Source: Saccharopolyspora ipomoeae
GTDB taxonomy: Bacteria; Actinomycetota; Actinomycetes; Mycobacteriales; Pseudonocardiaceae
Direction of reading: 5' to 3'
Assembly: GCF_029952525.1 (NCBI RefSeq)
Contig: NZ_JASAOF010000027.1
Span: 1-64,000 of the forward strand
DNA: 64,000 nucleotides
Every line of letters begins with the position of its first letter. Within the stretch, counting starts at the first letter, position 1. Under the pieces are notes generated by a model. The model was not told the DNA's origin. It did not search any database and was given only the letters and a program-made list of their open reading frames with translations. Below, piece after piece: positions 1 to 8,582 of this stretch. Made by a program: the position numbers and the translations under genes.

Positions 1-55
1 CCCGAGGCCCGAGGCCCGAGGCCCGAGGCCCGAGGCCCGAGGCCCGAGGCCCGAG
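1..55. repeat. Heptanucleotide tandem repeat (CCCGAGG)n
   Basis: Seven full copies of CCCGAGG and a six-base partial copy run from the window edge, so the array probably continues to the left. It lies just upstream of the first gene. No coding role is visible; it looks like a simple-sequence array prone to slippage. Confidence 0.9.
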
Positions 56-109
56 CTGTAACGGGCTCGTGCCCCGACCGGGGTGCGAGACCGAGCGTGG
101 ACGGCGAGC

Positions 110-1762
110 ATGAGGGCTGATCTCTCGCGCCCGCTGCTCCCGGTCACTCCCGAGGAACCCGTGCAGGGTACGTTCAACTGCGAGCGCACGGTTCTCGTCG
201 TCGCGCGGACCGTGACCTCGACCGGTCGCCTGCTCGAAGCGCTGCGGTTCTTCCGCGACGACTTCCGGGTCAAGCCCGTGTTCACCGTCAACGACACCTC
301 CCGCTACAGCGCCGGCGCGCACGAGCTGCTCACCGCGTCCGGGGTCGAGGAGATCGTGCCGTGGGACCGGGTGGGCGAGCTGGACTACGCGTTGGCGCTG
401 TCGGCCAGCGAGAACATCGATTTCAGCCGCCTCCGGGGCACGACGGTGGTGCTGCCGCACGGCATCGGCTTCAACAAGTGGGTGCCCGATCCGACCACCC
501 GCGGCACCCGGCTGGCGGGGCTTCCGCCGGTGGAGGCGCTGCGGACCGGCCGCGTGCGCCTGGTGCTGAGCCACCCCTCGCAGGAGCGGCAACTGCTGGA
601 AGCCTGTCCCGAGATCGCGGGTTCCACGGCCGTGACCGGCGACCCGACCTACGACCAGTTGCGGGCGAGCCTGCCGCTGCGCGACCGCTACCGCAGGAAG
701 CTCGGGCTCGGTGACCGGAAGCTGGTGCTGCTGAGTTCGACCTGGCGCAGCGAGTCGGAGCTGGGAGCGTGGCGGACGCTGCCGCTGGAAATGCTGGCCG
801 ACCTGCCCAGCGACGAGTACCAGGTCGCGCTGGTCATGCACCCCAACATCTGGGCCTGGTACGGATCCCGGGTGGTGCGGAACTTCTTCGACCGCGCCCT
901 CGACGCCGGGTTGCTGCTGATTCCCCCGGAACGCGGCTGGCACGCGGCCCTCGTGGCCGCCGACGTGGTGGTCGGTGACCACGGCTCGCTGAGCCTCTAC
1001 AGCGCGGCGCTCGGAAAGCCCTTGCTGCTGTCCGCGTTCGGTGCCGAGCACGTGCCCGGCACCCCGGTCGAAGAGCTGGGCCGCACCGCTGAGCACCTGG
1101 TTCCGGGAACGGGCCTGCGGGAACAGGTGGAGCGCGCTCTCGCCCACCACGACCCGCAGCGGTTCTCCGGTCTCACCGATGGGATCTTCGCCCACGTCGG
1201 TCACGCCGAGACCAGGCTGCGCGATCTCCTCTACAGCGAGTTGAACCTGGCTCCCCCGCCCGGTGAGCCGCCGCTGCTGCGGCCTCCGGATGTGGACGTG
1301 ACGCCGCAACCGGTCACCGCCTACGACACCTTCACCGATCTCAGTGCCGACGGTCATCTGAGGATCCGGCGATTTCCGGCTTCGGCCCGGCAGCACGACG
1401 TGGCTGCCGAGGCGGGCTCGATACGGCACCTCGCGGTGGAGGAGGACGAACGCGATCTGCACCGCCCGCACCAGGCTTCGGTGTTCGTTCGACGCGCCCC
1501 TTCCCCGGCTCCGGGGGCTCGCGCGTGGGCGGCCCGCGCTCTGGAGTCACTTCCGGGTGCTCGCGTCACCGCGGCGGCGACCGAATCGGGCTGCGTCGCC
1601 GCGGTCCGGCGTGGACCTGTCGTCGAGGTGAGCGGGTCGGCGGACGCGATGCTGCTTGCCTCCACCGTGTACGCCTGCTGGCTCGAGGGCGATCTCCGCG
1701 ACCGCGACATCGCCGTGCACGCGGGCGAGACGTCGCTGCGGGTCCGCCTGACCGTCTCCTAA
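110..1762 (+). CDS. GT-B-like transferase, CDP-glycerol glycerophosphotransferase-like
   Basis: A 550-residue cytoplasmic protein with no signal peptide or membrane segment. The N-terminal part (VLVVARTVTS, then VVLPHGIGFNKW) and the later block VVVGDHGSLSLYSAALGKP resemble the two halves of a GT-B fold as found in CDP-glycerol glycerophosphotransferase (TagF)-like proteins, where the second block binds the nucleotide donor. The last 150 residues or so form a separate domain I do not recognise. Relatives in actinomycetes are often mislabelled 'translation initiation factor 2'. An in-frame GTG at 83 is the alternative start; neither start has a strong ribosome site, and ATG 110 is chosen by codon preference. 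The stop overlaps that of the convergent STAND gene. The true substrate is unknown; the family call is by motif only. Confidence 0.6.
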   Translation: MRADLSRPLLPVTPEEPVQGTFNCERTVLVVARTVTSTGRLLEALRFFRDDFRVKPVFTVNDTSRYSAGAHELLTASGVEEIVPWDRVGELDYALALSASENIDFSRLRGTTVVLPHGIGFNKWVPDPTTRGTRLAGLPPVEALRTGRVRLVLSHPSQERQLLEACPEIAGSTAVTGDPTYDQLRASLPLRDRYRRKLGLGDRKLVLLSSTWRSESELGAWRTLPLEMLADLPSDEYQVALVMHPNIWAWYGSRVVRNFFDRALDAGLLLIPPERGWHAALVAADVVVGDHGSLSLYSAALGKPLLLSAFGAEHVPGTPVEELGRTAEHLVPGTGLREQVERALAHHDPQRFSGLTDGIFAHVGHAETRLRDLLYSELNLAPPPGEPPLLRPPDVDVTPQPVTAYDTFTDLSADGHLRIRRFPASARQHDVAAEAGSIRHLAVEEDERDLHRPHQASVFVRRAPSPAPGARAWAARALESLPGARVTAAATESGCVAAVRRGPVVEVSGSADAMLLASTVYACWLEGDLRDRDIAVHAGETSLRVRLTVS

Positions 1763-3894
1763 CCGAGTTCGTTGAACTCGGCCTGCAGCGCTTCGAGGCG
1801 TGGAGTGCCGAACCTCGCGTGGATCTCGATCGCGCGTTGCAGGCTGTCCCGGCGCAGCGCGGCATCGCCGATGGTCTCGGCCACGGTGGCGAGGGCTTCG
1901 TGAGCGTGCGCCGCGTAGTAGTGGTCATCGCCCCGGGACAGCAGGTCCACGGCCTGGTGCAGCACGGCCACGGCCCGCTCGATGTCACCGAGCCGGTGGT
2001 GGGTCAGGCCGACCGCGGTGAGCGCACGCCCCTCCATTCGCTGGTCGGGGACGGTCTGGATGAGCCCGATCGCGTGATGCAGGGTTTCCAGGGCCTCGTC
2101 GGGCTGACCGAGTTCGAGGAGGCTGGTGCCGAGGAAGTACGTCACGAACGCGGCTCCGCGCCCATCGGACGCGGCCTCGAACAGCGCGATGGTGCGCCGG
2201 TAGGCCGCGACCGCGCTCTCGTGCTCTCCGCGCACGTCGTGGACCCGGCCGATGAGTTCCCACACCGAAGCCACCAGGCGCTGGTTGCCGGTCGTTTCGG
2301 CGATCGGCAGCGATTCGTCCAGCGCGGCCTGCGCCGCGTCGAGGTCACCGAGGTCGCTGTAGGCTCGGGACACGAAGCTGCGCAGGCGCGCTTCGGCCTG
2401 CCGGTTGTCGTCGAGCTGGGCCGCGCGCACTCCGATCCTCGTCGCTTCGACCCAGTCCTCCAGGTAGCGGCGGTTCACGTAGAGCGCGGTCATGGCCTCG
2501 GCCAACTGCCACGCCGCGCGGTGGGCACCCGTGTCGAGCGCAGCGCGAAGGACCGCCATGAGGTTGGTCCGCTCGCTGTCCATCCACCGCAGCGCGTCCT
2601 TCTTGGCGTCCTCACCGGTGAACGGGCTGGGCTCGCCGGCCAGCACCTCGTCGTGGGACGTGATGCGGAGCCGCTTCTTGGTCATCACGGCCAGATCGGC
2701 GTGAGCGCATCGGCGCAGGAAGTAGGCGATGGAGCGACGCAGGACGTCGTGCCGGAGCCGGGCGGCGTCGTGCGCCGCGTCCGCGGCTCCCCGAGCGTGG
2801 CGCCGGACGAGGCTGTGCAGGCCGTAGCGCCCTCGGCCCTTGTCCAGCACCAGGTTCGCTTCCAGCAGCGCGTCGAGCGCCCGGCGCAGTTCGGTCGGCG
2901 TGCCACCGCCCAGGGACAGGATCAGGTCCCTGTCGAAGTCGACGCCCGGGAACAGCCCCAGCATCTCGTAGAGCCGGGCCGCGGCGTCGGGCAGCTCGTT
3001 GTAGCAGGCGGTGAACACCGAGGCGACGCGGTTCGTCTTGGGAGAGCCGAACGGGGCCAAACCGCTGTTCTCAGCGCGGATCTCGGCGACCAGGTCGCTC
3101 ACCGAAAGGCTCGGATGGCTCAGCAGGCGGGCCGCAGCCACTCGCAGCGCGATCGGCAGGCCCCCGCACAGTCCCGCCAGTTCGCGGATCGCCGCCGGTT
3201 CCTCCACCGCGCGGTTCTCGGTGCACAACGAGGCGAGCAGTTTGGCCCCGTCCTCGTCCGACAGCGGATGCACGGGGACGACTTCGGCCTGGTCGACGAC
3301 GAGCTCGCTGAGCTGGTGGTTGCTCGTCACCAGCACCGCGCTGCCCGGGGCGGACGGGACGAACGGCGCGACCTCGGCGGGTTCGATCACGTCGTCGAGC
3401 ACCACGAGCATCGCGCGGTCACGCGTCTTGGAGCGGTAGTGGTTCACCCGGCCCGAGAAGGTCGGCGGCATCACCTTGTCGTCCACGCCCAACGACCGCA
3501 GGCAGTCGGCGAGCCCGTCGTTGACCGCGGTCGTCCCGTTCTCCCGCAGGAACCCGAGGTCGACGTAGAGCTCACCACCGGGATAAGCACCGTCGTTGGA
3601 AGCGTCCACCGCACGCTGCACGACCGAGGTCTTGCCCACCCCGGGAAGCCCGGTGAACATGGCGATCCGCGCCGGACCGGTCGCGGGCTTCAGGAACGCG
3701 GCAGCATCCCGCAGCTCCTTGACCCGGTTGAAGAACGACCCCGTCGGCACCGGAACGTCATGCGGAATCACGTCGTGGCCACCAACACCCACGGACCCGT
3801 TGACCTGGCCGATCTGGAACACCGTCCCACGCACGGTCCCCGACAGCTCGTTGGTCACCCGCCCGAGATCATCACTACGTCCCGGATCACTCAT
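1759..3894 (-). CDS. STAND/NB-ARC ATPase with C-terminal TPR repeats
   Basis: A 711-residue protein. A short N-terminal motif (ELSGTVRGTVFQIGQVNGSV) precedes an NB-ARC module with Walker A GLPGVGKTS, Walker B AMLVVLDDV and a sensor-like VLVTSNHQL. A winged-helix region follows, then TPR-like helical repeats over the last 250 residues (for example AQAALDESL, AVAAYRRTIALFEAA, AVAVLHQAVDLL). STAND ATPases are switches that oligomerise on sensing a signal through their repeats; in actinomycetes they serve as regulators or in conflict systems. The N-terminal G/V-rich motif is common in actinobacterial STAND proteins and is thought to mediate partner contacts. No toxic effector domain is visible. 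ATG 3894 is preferred because GGGGGA lies just upstream; the open frame continues to 3942. The membrane protein at 3980-4408 lies directly upstream on the same strand, so the two probably form an operon. Confidence 0.8.
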   Translation of the reverse strand: MSDPGRSDDLGRVTNELSGTVRGTVFQIGQVNGSVGVGGHDVIPHDVPVPTGSFFNRVKELRDAAAFLKPATGPARIAMFTGLPGVGKTSVVQRAVDASNDGAYPGGELYVDLGFLRENGTTAVNDGLADCLRSLGVDDKVMPPTFSGRVNHYRSKTRDRAMLVVLDDVIEPAEVAPFVPSAPGSAVLVTSNHQLSELVVDQAEVVPVHPLSDEDGAKLLASLCTENRAVEEPAAIRELAGLCGGLPIALRVAAARLLSHPSLSVSDLVAEIRAENSGLAPFGSPKTNRVASVFTACYNELPDAAARLYEMLGLFPGVDFDRDLILSLGGGTPTELRRALDALLEANLVLDKGRGRYGLHSLVRRHARGAADAAHDAARLRHDVLRRSIAYFLRRCAHADLAVMTKKRLRITSHDEVLAGEPSPFTGEDAKKDALRWMDSERTNLMAVLRAALDTGAHRAAWQLAEAMTALYVNRRYLEDWVEATRIGVRAAQLDDNRQAEARLRSFVSRAYSDLGDLDAAQAALDESLPIAETTGNQRLVASVWELIGRVHDVRGEHESAVAAYRRTIALFEAASDGRGAAFVTYFLGTSLLELGQPDEALETLHHAIGLIQTVPDQRMEGRALTAVGLTHHRLGDIERAVAVLHQAVDLLSRGDDHYYAAHAHEALATVAETIGDAALRRDSLQRAIEIHARFGTPRLEALQAEFNELG

Positions 3895-3979
3895 CCCATT
3901 CCCCCAGGGCGAACACCATCCACACCGTGATCGACCGCCCACCCTACGCGATCACGACCCGAGGCTGGGCCGCGATCGA

Positions 3980-4408
3980 TCACAGCATCGGGACCATGAA
4001 GATCAACACTCCGAGGGCGCTGGCCACCACGGCGACCAGGCCGAGAACCTTGGTGCTTCGCGGCCAGCCTTGCCCTGCCTGGCCAGCGCTAGCGGGCTGC
4101 CCGAACTGGCCGGGCGGAACACCGGGGCTCGGGGTGCTGGGGCGGGGCGGGCCATAAGGGGGCTCGCCCGCCTCGACCGCCGCGCGTCGCCTCTCCGCCT
4201 CAGCCTCGGCGGCGGCACGCGCGGCCAGTTCCTCCCGCACGGCCGCTCGGATCTCGGCCCTCAGCTCAGCCTTCTCCTTGCTGCGCTTCGCCTCACGGCG
4301 CGCGACGAACGTGGGCCATGCCGTGTATCCCGCGAGCAACAACGACACGAACGAGACGAAGAACGAGCCGATGCCGGCCACCCACGACCATGCCTCCAGC
4401 GCTTGCAC
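3980..4408 (-). CDS. Small membrane protein with two TM segments and a coiled coil
   Basis: A 142-residue protein I cannot assign to a named family. Residues 8-32 form one membrane segment (SWVAGIGSFFVSFVSLLLAG) and residues 120-141 a second (LGLVAVVASALGVLIFMVPM). Between them lies a charged Ala/Glu/Arg-rich helix (about 38-78), probably a coiled coil, and then a Pro/Gly/Gln linker (80-115). Both termini of the soluble part would sit on one side of the membrane. Its stop lies 85 bp before the STAND ATPase start, so they are probably cotranscribed, and it could act as membrane anchor or effector for that ATPase. That role is inference from position. Confidence 0.6.
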   Translation of the reverse strand: MQALEAWSWVAGIGSFFVSFVSLLLAGYTAWPTFVARREAKRSKEKAELRAEIRAAVREELAARAAAEAEAERRRAAVEAGEPPYGPPRPSTPSPGVPPGQFGQPASAGQAGQGWPRSTKVLGLVAVVASALGVLIFMVPML

Positions 4409-4553
4409 GTCAACTCACTCCCGGTCGGGACAGGTCCAGCAGCATCGCTCCGACCCGACGCTAACGAACAGCACCGACGATCAGTCGACGTTCTGTTCAT
4501 CCGAACCACCCATCACCCGAACAGCCCAGCCAATTCGCAGCACATGCGAACTG

Positions 4554-4583
4554 TTGTCAGCCGCGACGGCGAATTGCTATAGC
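4554..4583 (+). promoter_or_regulatory. Candidate sigma-70-type promoter for the truncated DUF2075 gene
   Basis: TTGTCA (4554-4559) and TATAGC (4578-4583) are separated by 18 bp in an AT-richer patch of the divergent intergenic region 4409-4672. Transcription would start near 4590, about 80 bases before the GTG at 4673. This is matched by eye to the consensus only; the rest of the intergenic region shows nothing else clear. Confidence 0.4.
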
Positions 4584-4672
4584 AAGATCACCATTTCGAG
4601 GGACAGCATCGTCGCTGACCGTTATGATCGCCCGCCAGCTGATCACGATCGTGGGATCTTGGTGGGGGTCGG

Positions 4673-5800
4673 GTGAACGAGGTTCGGGGTGAGGCTTCGA
4701 AGCTGCTCGAGGATGCAGAGCAGGGACGACTCGCCAAAGCACTGGCGAAGGTCGTGTACGGGAAACGCAGGCCCAACCGGAGTGAGGTCAACTCCTGGCA
4801 GGAAAGCCTTCCCGCACTGCTCCGACTGCTCGTCAATGCGGGCCTCGGGCATGTGGAGGTCGTGCTCGAACACTCGCTCCCCTACAGCCCGAAGCGCATC
4901 GACGCCCTCGTGTGCGGAAAGCATCCCGACACCGGCAACAATTCGTACGTCCTCGTCGAGTTGAAGCAGTGGAGCAAAGCTGAGGCCATCGCCGATGGTC
5001 TAGTACGTGTTCCGGGCCTGAAACAACCTTCCCTGCCTCCGGTCGCCCAGGTGCGGCGCTACCAGCAGCACCTGCTCGATTTCACCCCCTCCCTCGCCCG
5101 CCAAGGTGAGCTGCCGAAGGCTGTCGTCTACCTCCACAACGCTGACCGCAACGCCATCTCAGATCTCTACAACTACGAGTCCCACGGTCTCGTCGACCTC
5201 TACGCGCGCGATGAGGCCGACGCGCTCGTCGAACGCTTGCGGAGTGCGCTCTCCACGGACCCCAGGTCCCGGGATGCCGCAAGCGCAGCCGCGGACGAGC
5301 TCCTCGGTGCGACGATCGCACCAGGGCGCAAGCTCATGGAGACCGTGGCGACCTCCTTCGAAGAGAGGCCCGCTTTCGTCCTCCTGGACGAGCAGCAGGT
5401 CGCCTACAACCTCGTCACGAATGCTGTGGCACAGGCTGAACGCGCTACAGCGGTGTCTCGTCGCGAACGGAAGACCGTGGTGGTCGTGCGTGGTGGCCCC
5501 GGATCGGGCAAGAGCGCCATCGCGACAACCTTGCTCACGACACTCGCCCGGAGGCACAAGCGGGTCATGCACGCCACCGGCTCGAAGGCCTTCACCGAGA
5601 CCCTCCGAGAGCAGGTCGCGCAGGCGAATCCCCGACATGTGAACGTCTTCGCGTACTTCAACACCGTGGTCGGACGCCAAGACGAGCTCGACGTACGTCC
5701 ACTTCGAGAAGGGGACAAATCCTCCAGGGGGCAGATCGCATCGAACGACCAGCAAAACCGGTGGAAAGCGCAAGCTCAGCTTAGACCGTTGGTCCATTAG
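4673..5800 (+). CDS. 3'-truncated Schlafen group 3-like nuclease/helicase (DUF2075)
   Basis: A 375-residue product. Residues 60-110 carry a PD-(D/E)xK-like nuclease signature: RIDALVCG, then VLVELKQW. Residues 265-345 begin a DUF2075 ATPase: VVVVRGGPGSGKSAIA (Walker A), VMHATGSKAFTETLRE and FAYFNTV. Full-length relatives are usually 600-700 residues and go on at once with a Walker B DEAH-type motif. Here the sequence stops matching just after DELDV (near 5695), and the last 33 residues look like unrelated read-through to a stop. Walker B, sensor and C-terminal motor motifs are therefore missing, so the ATPase should be dead and the gene is best read as a remnant. The start is GTG 4673. Proteins of this kind are common in defence or accessory regions. 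The cause of the break (deletion or insertion) is not visible. Confidence 0.7.
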   Translation: MNEVRGEASKLLEDAEQGRLAKALAKVVYGKRRPNRSEVNSWQESLPALLRLLVNAGLGHVEVVLEHSLPYSPKRIDALVCGKHPDTGNNSYVLVELKQWSKAEAIADGLVRVPGLKQPSLPPVAQVRRYQQHLLDFTPSLARQGELPKAVVYLHNADRNAISDLYNYESHGLVDLYARDEADALVERLRSALSTDPRSRDAASAAADELLGATIAPGRKLMETVATSFEERPAFVLLDEQQVAYNLVTNAVAQAERATAVSRRERKTVVVVRGGPGSGKSAIATTLLTTLARRHKRVMHATGSKAFTETLREQVAQANPRHVNVFAYFNTVVGRQDELDVRPLREGDKSSRGQIASNDQQNRWKAQAQLRPLVH

Positions 5801-6019
5801 GTGGATGATCACCGAAACCAGCCCGGCTCAAGTCAGTGCGACCTTAACGTCACTCACGGGATACGGCGTGTTGATAAGAGTTGTTGATCGCGTAGTGCGC
5901 GATCACGTCTCGATACGTCATCGCGTGGTCGACTTCGCTAAGTCACTGGCTGTGACTGGCTCTCGGCCTGGACCTTGCGGCAACCCGCACCACCTTCACG
6001 TTCGGACGGTGATGAAAGC

Positions 6020-6715
6020 ATGGCGCAGAAGAACTGGTTGGATGTTCCCTTTTCGGAGAAGGACGAGGCCAAAGCCCTAGGAGCGCGTTGGGATCCGTCC
6101 GCGAAGCGATGGTACGCACCCAAGCCCGGCATGACGGAATTGCAGAAGTGGGCGGCCCTGCCCGAAGTGCCGGACTTGCTGCCGGGCGAGGACCGCGCGT
6201 TCGGCGAAGGACTTTTCGTAGACCTCGTTCCCTCGTCATGCTGGTTCACCAACGTCCGCTCCTGCGTTGCCAAGCGCGATTGGGAACGCCTGCGACGCAT
6301 GATCACCCGCCGCGCCGGTCAGCGTTGCGAGATCTGCGGCCGTGGTGAAGACCGCGAACGTCGCCGCTGGCTCGAAGCGCACGAACGCTGGCACTACGAC
6401 GATCACACCCGAACCCAGAGCCTGCGACGGCTGATCTGCCTGTGCACCGACTGCCACACCACAACGCACTTCGGATTTGCGCAGGTCAGAGGAATCGATG
6501 CGCAGGCCTTGGCTCACCTGCGCGAGGTCACGGGAATGTCAGCGCGCCATGCCGATGAACATATCGACGCGGCTTTCGCACTGTGGCGCCACCGTTCCAA
6601 GTACACCTGGTCACTCAACCTGAGCATGTTGACCGACGCGGGAATCACGGTTGCGCCACCACCGAGCGCCGATGAACGCCCTTCACATGCCGAACGGGGC
6701 CTCGACCAACGCTGA
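6020..6715 (+). CDS. DUF5710 domain protein with C-terminal HNH-like zinc region
   Basis: A 231-residue protein starting at ATG 6020 (the frame is open from 5975). Residues 3-35 (WLDVPFSEKDEAKALGARWD and RWYAP) match DUF5710, a small domain found next to nucleic-acid enzymes such as primases and nucleases. Residues 95-155 hold CEICG, then LEAHERWHYDD, then LCTDCHTTTHFG. This pairs two Cys-x2-Cys knuckles with His residues in the spacing of an HNH endonuclease, so nicking or cutting of DNA is possible. The gene follows the truncated DUF2075 remnant on the same strand, 219 bp downstream, and may belong to the same accessory island. DUF5710 is clear; the nuclease reading is inference. Confidence 0.65.
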   Translation: MAQKNWLDVPFSEKDEAKALGARWDPSAKRWYAPKPGMTELQKWAALPEVPDLLPGEDRAFGEGLFVDLVPSSCWFTNVRSCVAKRDWERLRRMITRRAGQRCEICGRGEDRERRRWLEAHERWHYDDHTRTQSLRRLICLCTDCHTTTHFGFAQVRGIDAQALAHLREVTGMSARHADEHIDAAFALWRHRSKYTWSLNLSMLTDAGITVAPPPSADERPSHAERGLDQR

Positions 6716-7355
6716 ATGTGACAACAGCTGTGGCAGCGCCGCAATAGGAAAGACTGGTCCTGGCCACCCAAGAACTGGCACTACCTGGGCTGTCCACGAT
6801 TAAGGACCAGAACCGGTTTTCATCAGACGTGTCCGCGAACCCGGCGCAGCACAGCCTTGATTCCGAGTTCACCCACGCATTCGGGATTTTCCAGGCAGAA
6901 GCCAATCAAGTGGTAGACAGGCATCGGGTCTGCGGCGAGGGGCTGATATCGATCGATGACGGGTACCGGAGGTAGTTTGTCGAGCCTCCACAAGGCCGTG
7001 AGCTGGAGCTTCTACCAGGGCGTGTTGCTGTAGGCGACGACAAGGGCCTCGCGGGTGCCGTTGTGGCTCGCCTTCATCCCGACCTACGACTCCCAAAGGC
7101 CGGAAGGACACGAAGACTCGGCCTTCCTGATGGATCTCATATTCCGCGAGGACGATGCGCCCTGGCAACGCAGCCGAGCGCCAAGCAGGGATCACCGGGG
7201 ACGTTCAGCAGCTCGACGGTCGCCAGAAATGGGCTTTTTTCCTGCAGAATACCGTATTTGGGAGTTTTCGAGTCGGCCCCGAGGGCGGTGGGTTTGCGTG
7301 CTGCTGGTAGTACGTATACGCGCATGCCGTTCATCTTCGCTGAATCGGGGCACGT
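6716..7355. other. 640 bp without a recognisable gene
   Basis: No frame here gives a convincing protein on either strand. Codon bias and GC drop compared with the neighbours, as expected for decayed DNA. Near 7238-7262 there is a low-GC block (GAATACCGTATTTGGGAG followed by TTTTC) that resembles the repeats inside the PKS acyltransferase domains. The promoter of the monooxygenase gene must lie in the last part of this stretch. Confidence 0.5.
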
Positions 7356-8579
7356 ATGACCGTCTTGAACACCGCCGACGACCAGCAGGTGAAGGTCCGC
7401 GAAGGGCTGGTCCAGGCGGCGAGGGAGATGCGGGGCGAGCTCATCGCGCGTGCTGAGCGCGTCGAGCGGGACACGTTCTACGACAGTGAGGTTCATCGGT
7501 GGTTTCAGGAGGCCGGCTTCTACCGGATGTTGATTCCCGAGGCGCAGGGCGGGCTCGAGGTCGACCTGGCGACGTTCTACCGGGTGGTCATCGAACTGGC
7601 GCGGGCGGACATGTCGACGGCGTGGTGTTTCTGCCTGTCCTCCAACCACGCGTTGATGTTCGGGAACTGGTTTCCGCGGGAGATCCACGACGAGGTTTAC
7701 GACGAGGGGCGGTTGATCGCTGCCTCTATGTACGCGCCGACGACGCGGGCGACTCCGGTTGATGGTGGGTGGACGCTCGACGGGACGGTCAACTACTGCT
7801 CGGGCATCCCCTACTCCACGCACTTCATCGGGCAGTGCGTGCTGCCCGGCACGAACGCTGACGGGAGTCCGCGGCTCGGTCTGTACGTCGCGCCGAAGGA
7901 CGCGTATCGGCGTCTCGACGATTGGGGAAACATGCTGGGGCTCAACGGTTCCGGCTCGCACAGCATCGTGTTCGACGACGCGTTCCTCCCGGAGCGGTTC
8001 ATGGTCGAGGACGTGAACCTGGCCGATTACGGCTTTGACGGGCACAGCCCGGGCTCGCTGGCTTACGGCAACCCCATGTACTCGGGGCGTCACATGTCAT
8101 CGTTCGGCATCGGCGTCGCCGCGCTCACCATCGGTGGCGGCTACAACGCCCTCGACGAGTACGAGAACGTCATGCGCACGCGCAAGGCGCCCTTACCGCC
8201 TTTCGCGCCGCGCACCGAGGACCCAGATTTCCTGCGCTGGTACGGCAGCGCGCTCGTCAAGCTCCAGGTCGCCGAGTCGGCGCTGTTCCACGCGCTCGAC
8301 CGCTGGATGGATGCGGCGCGCGCCAACGTCGCGGGCACCGAGACGTTCTCGGCCGCCACCGACAACCTGCTCGGCGGGATCGGGCGCGAGCTCGTCGTGC
8401 AGGCGTGGGAGGCGGTGGACCGCGATCTCTACCGCACGGTCGGAGCCTCGGCGTCCCGGCGCGGCGAGCGGTTCGAGCGGGTGTTCCGCGACCTGGCCCA
8501 GGCCGTCGGGCATCGCAATCCGCAGCTCAAGGAGCCCACCTACCGACTCATCGCGAACGAGCAGCTCGGGCTGGCCTGA
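7356..8579 (+). CDS. Flavin-dependent monooxygenase, acyl-CoA dehydrogenase fold (group D)
   Basis: A 407-residue cytoplasmic protein with the three-part acyl-CoA dehydrogenase layout: an N-terminal helical part (GLVQAAREMRGELIARAERV, FYRMLIPEAQGG), a middle beta part (MYAPTTRATPVDGG, YCSGIPYSTHF) and a C-terminal helical bundle ending RDLAQAVGHRNPQ. The latter is typical of two-component monooxygenases such as HsaA and the oxygenase component of 4-hydroxyphenylacetate 3-hydroxylase. These use reduced FMN or FAD from a separate reductase to hydroxylate aromatic or other rings. No reductase gene lies nearby, so a reductase elsewhere would be needed. A true acyl-CoA dehydrogenase role is less likely because the usual catalytic Glu context is not seen. 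The stop is 3 bp from the convergent DUF3592 gene. Confidence 0.75.
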   Translation: MTVLNTADDQQVKVREGLVQAAREMRGELIARAERVERDTFYDSEVHRWFQEAGFYRMLIPEAQGGLEVDLATFYRVVIELARADMSTAWCFCLSSNHALMFGNWFPREIHDEVYDEGRLIAASMYAPTTRATPVDGGWTLDGTVNYCSGIPYSTHFIGQCVLPGTNADGSPRLGLYVAPKDAYRRLDDWGNMLGLNGSGSHSIVFDDAFLPERFMVEDVNLADYGFDGHSPGSLAYGNPMYSGRHMSSFGIGVAALTIGGGYNALDEYENVMRTRKAPLPPFAPRTEDPDFLRWYGSALVKLQVAESALFHALDRWMDAARANVAGTETFSAATDNLLGGIGRELVVQAWEAVDRDLYRTVGASASRRGERFERVFRDLAQAVGHRNPQLKEPTYRLIANEQLGLA

Positions 8580-8582
8580 GCC

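Noticed and set aside
6716-7355. Transposase remnant in the gene-free stretch
   Set aside because: No DDE motif, terminal repeats or target duplication could be seen in any frame.
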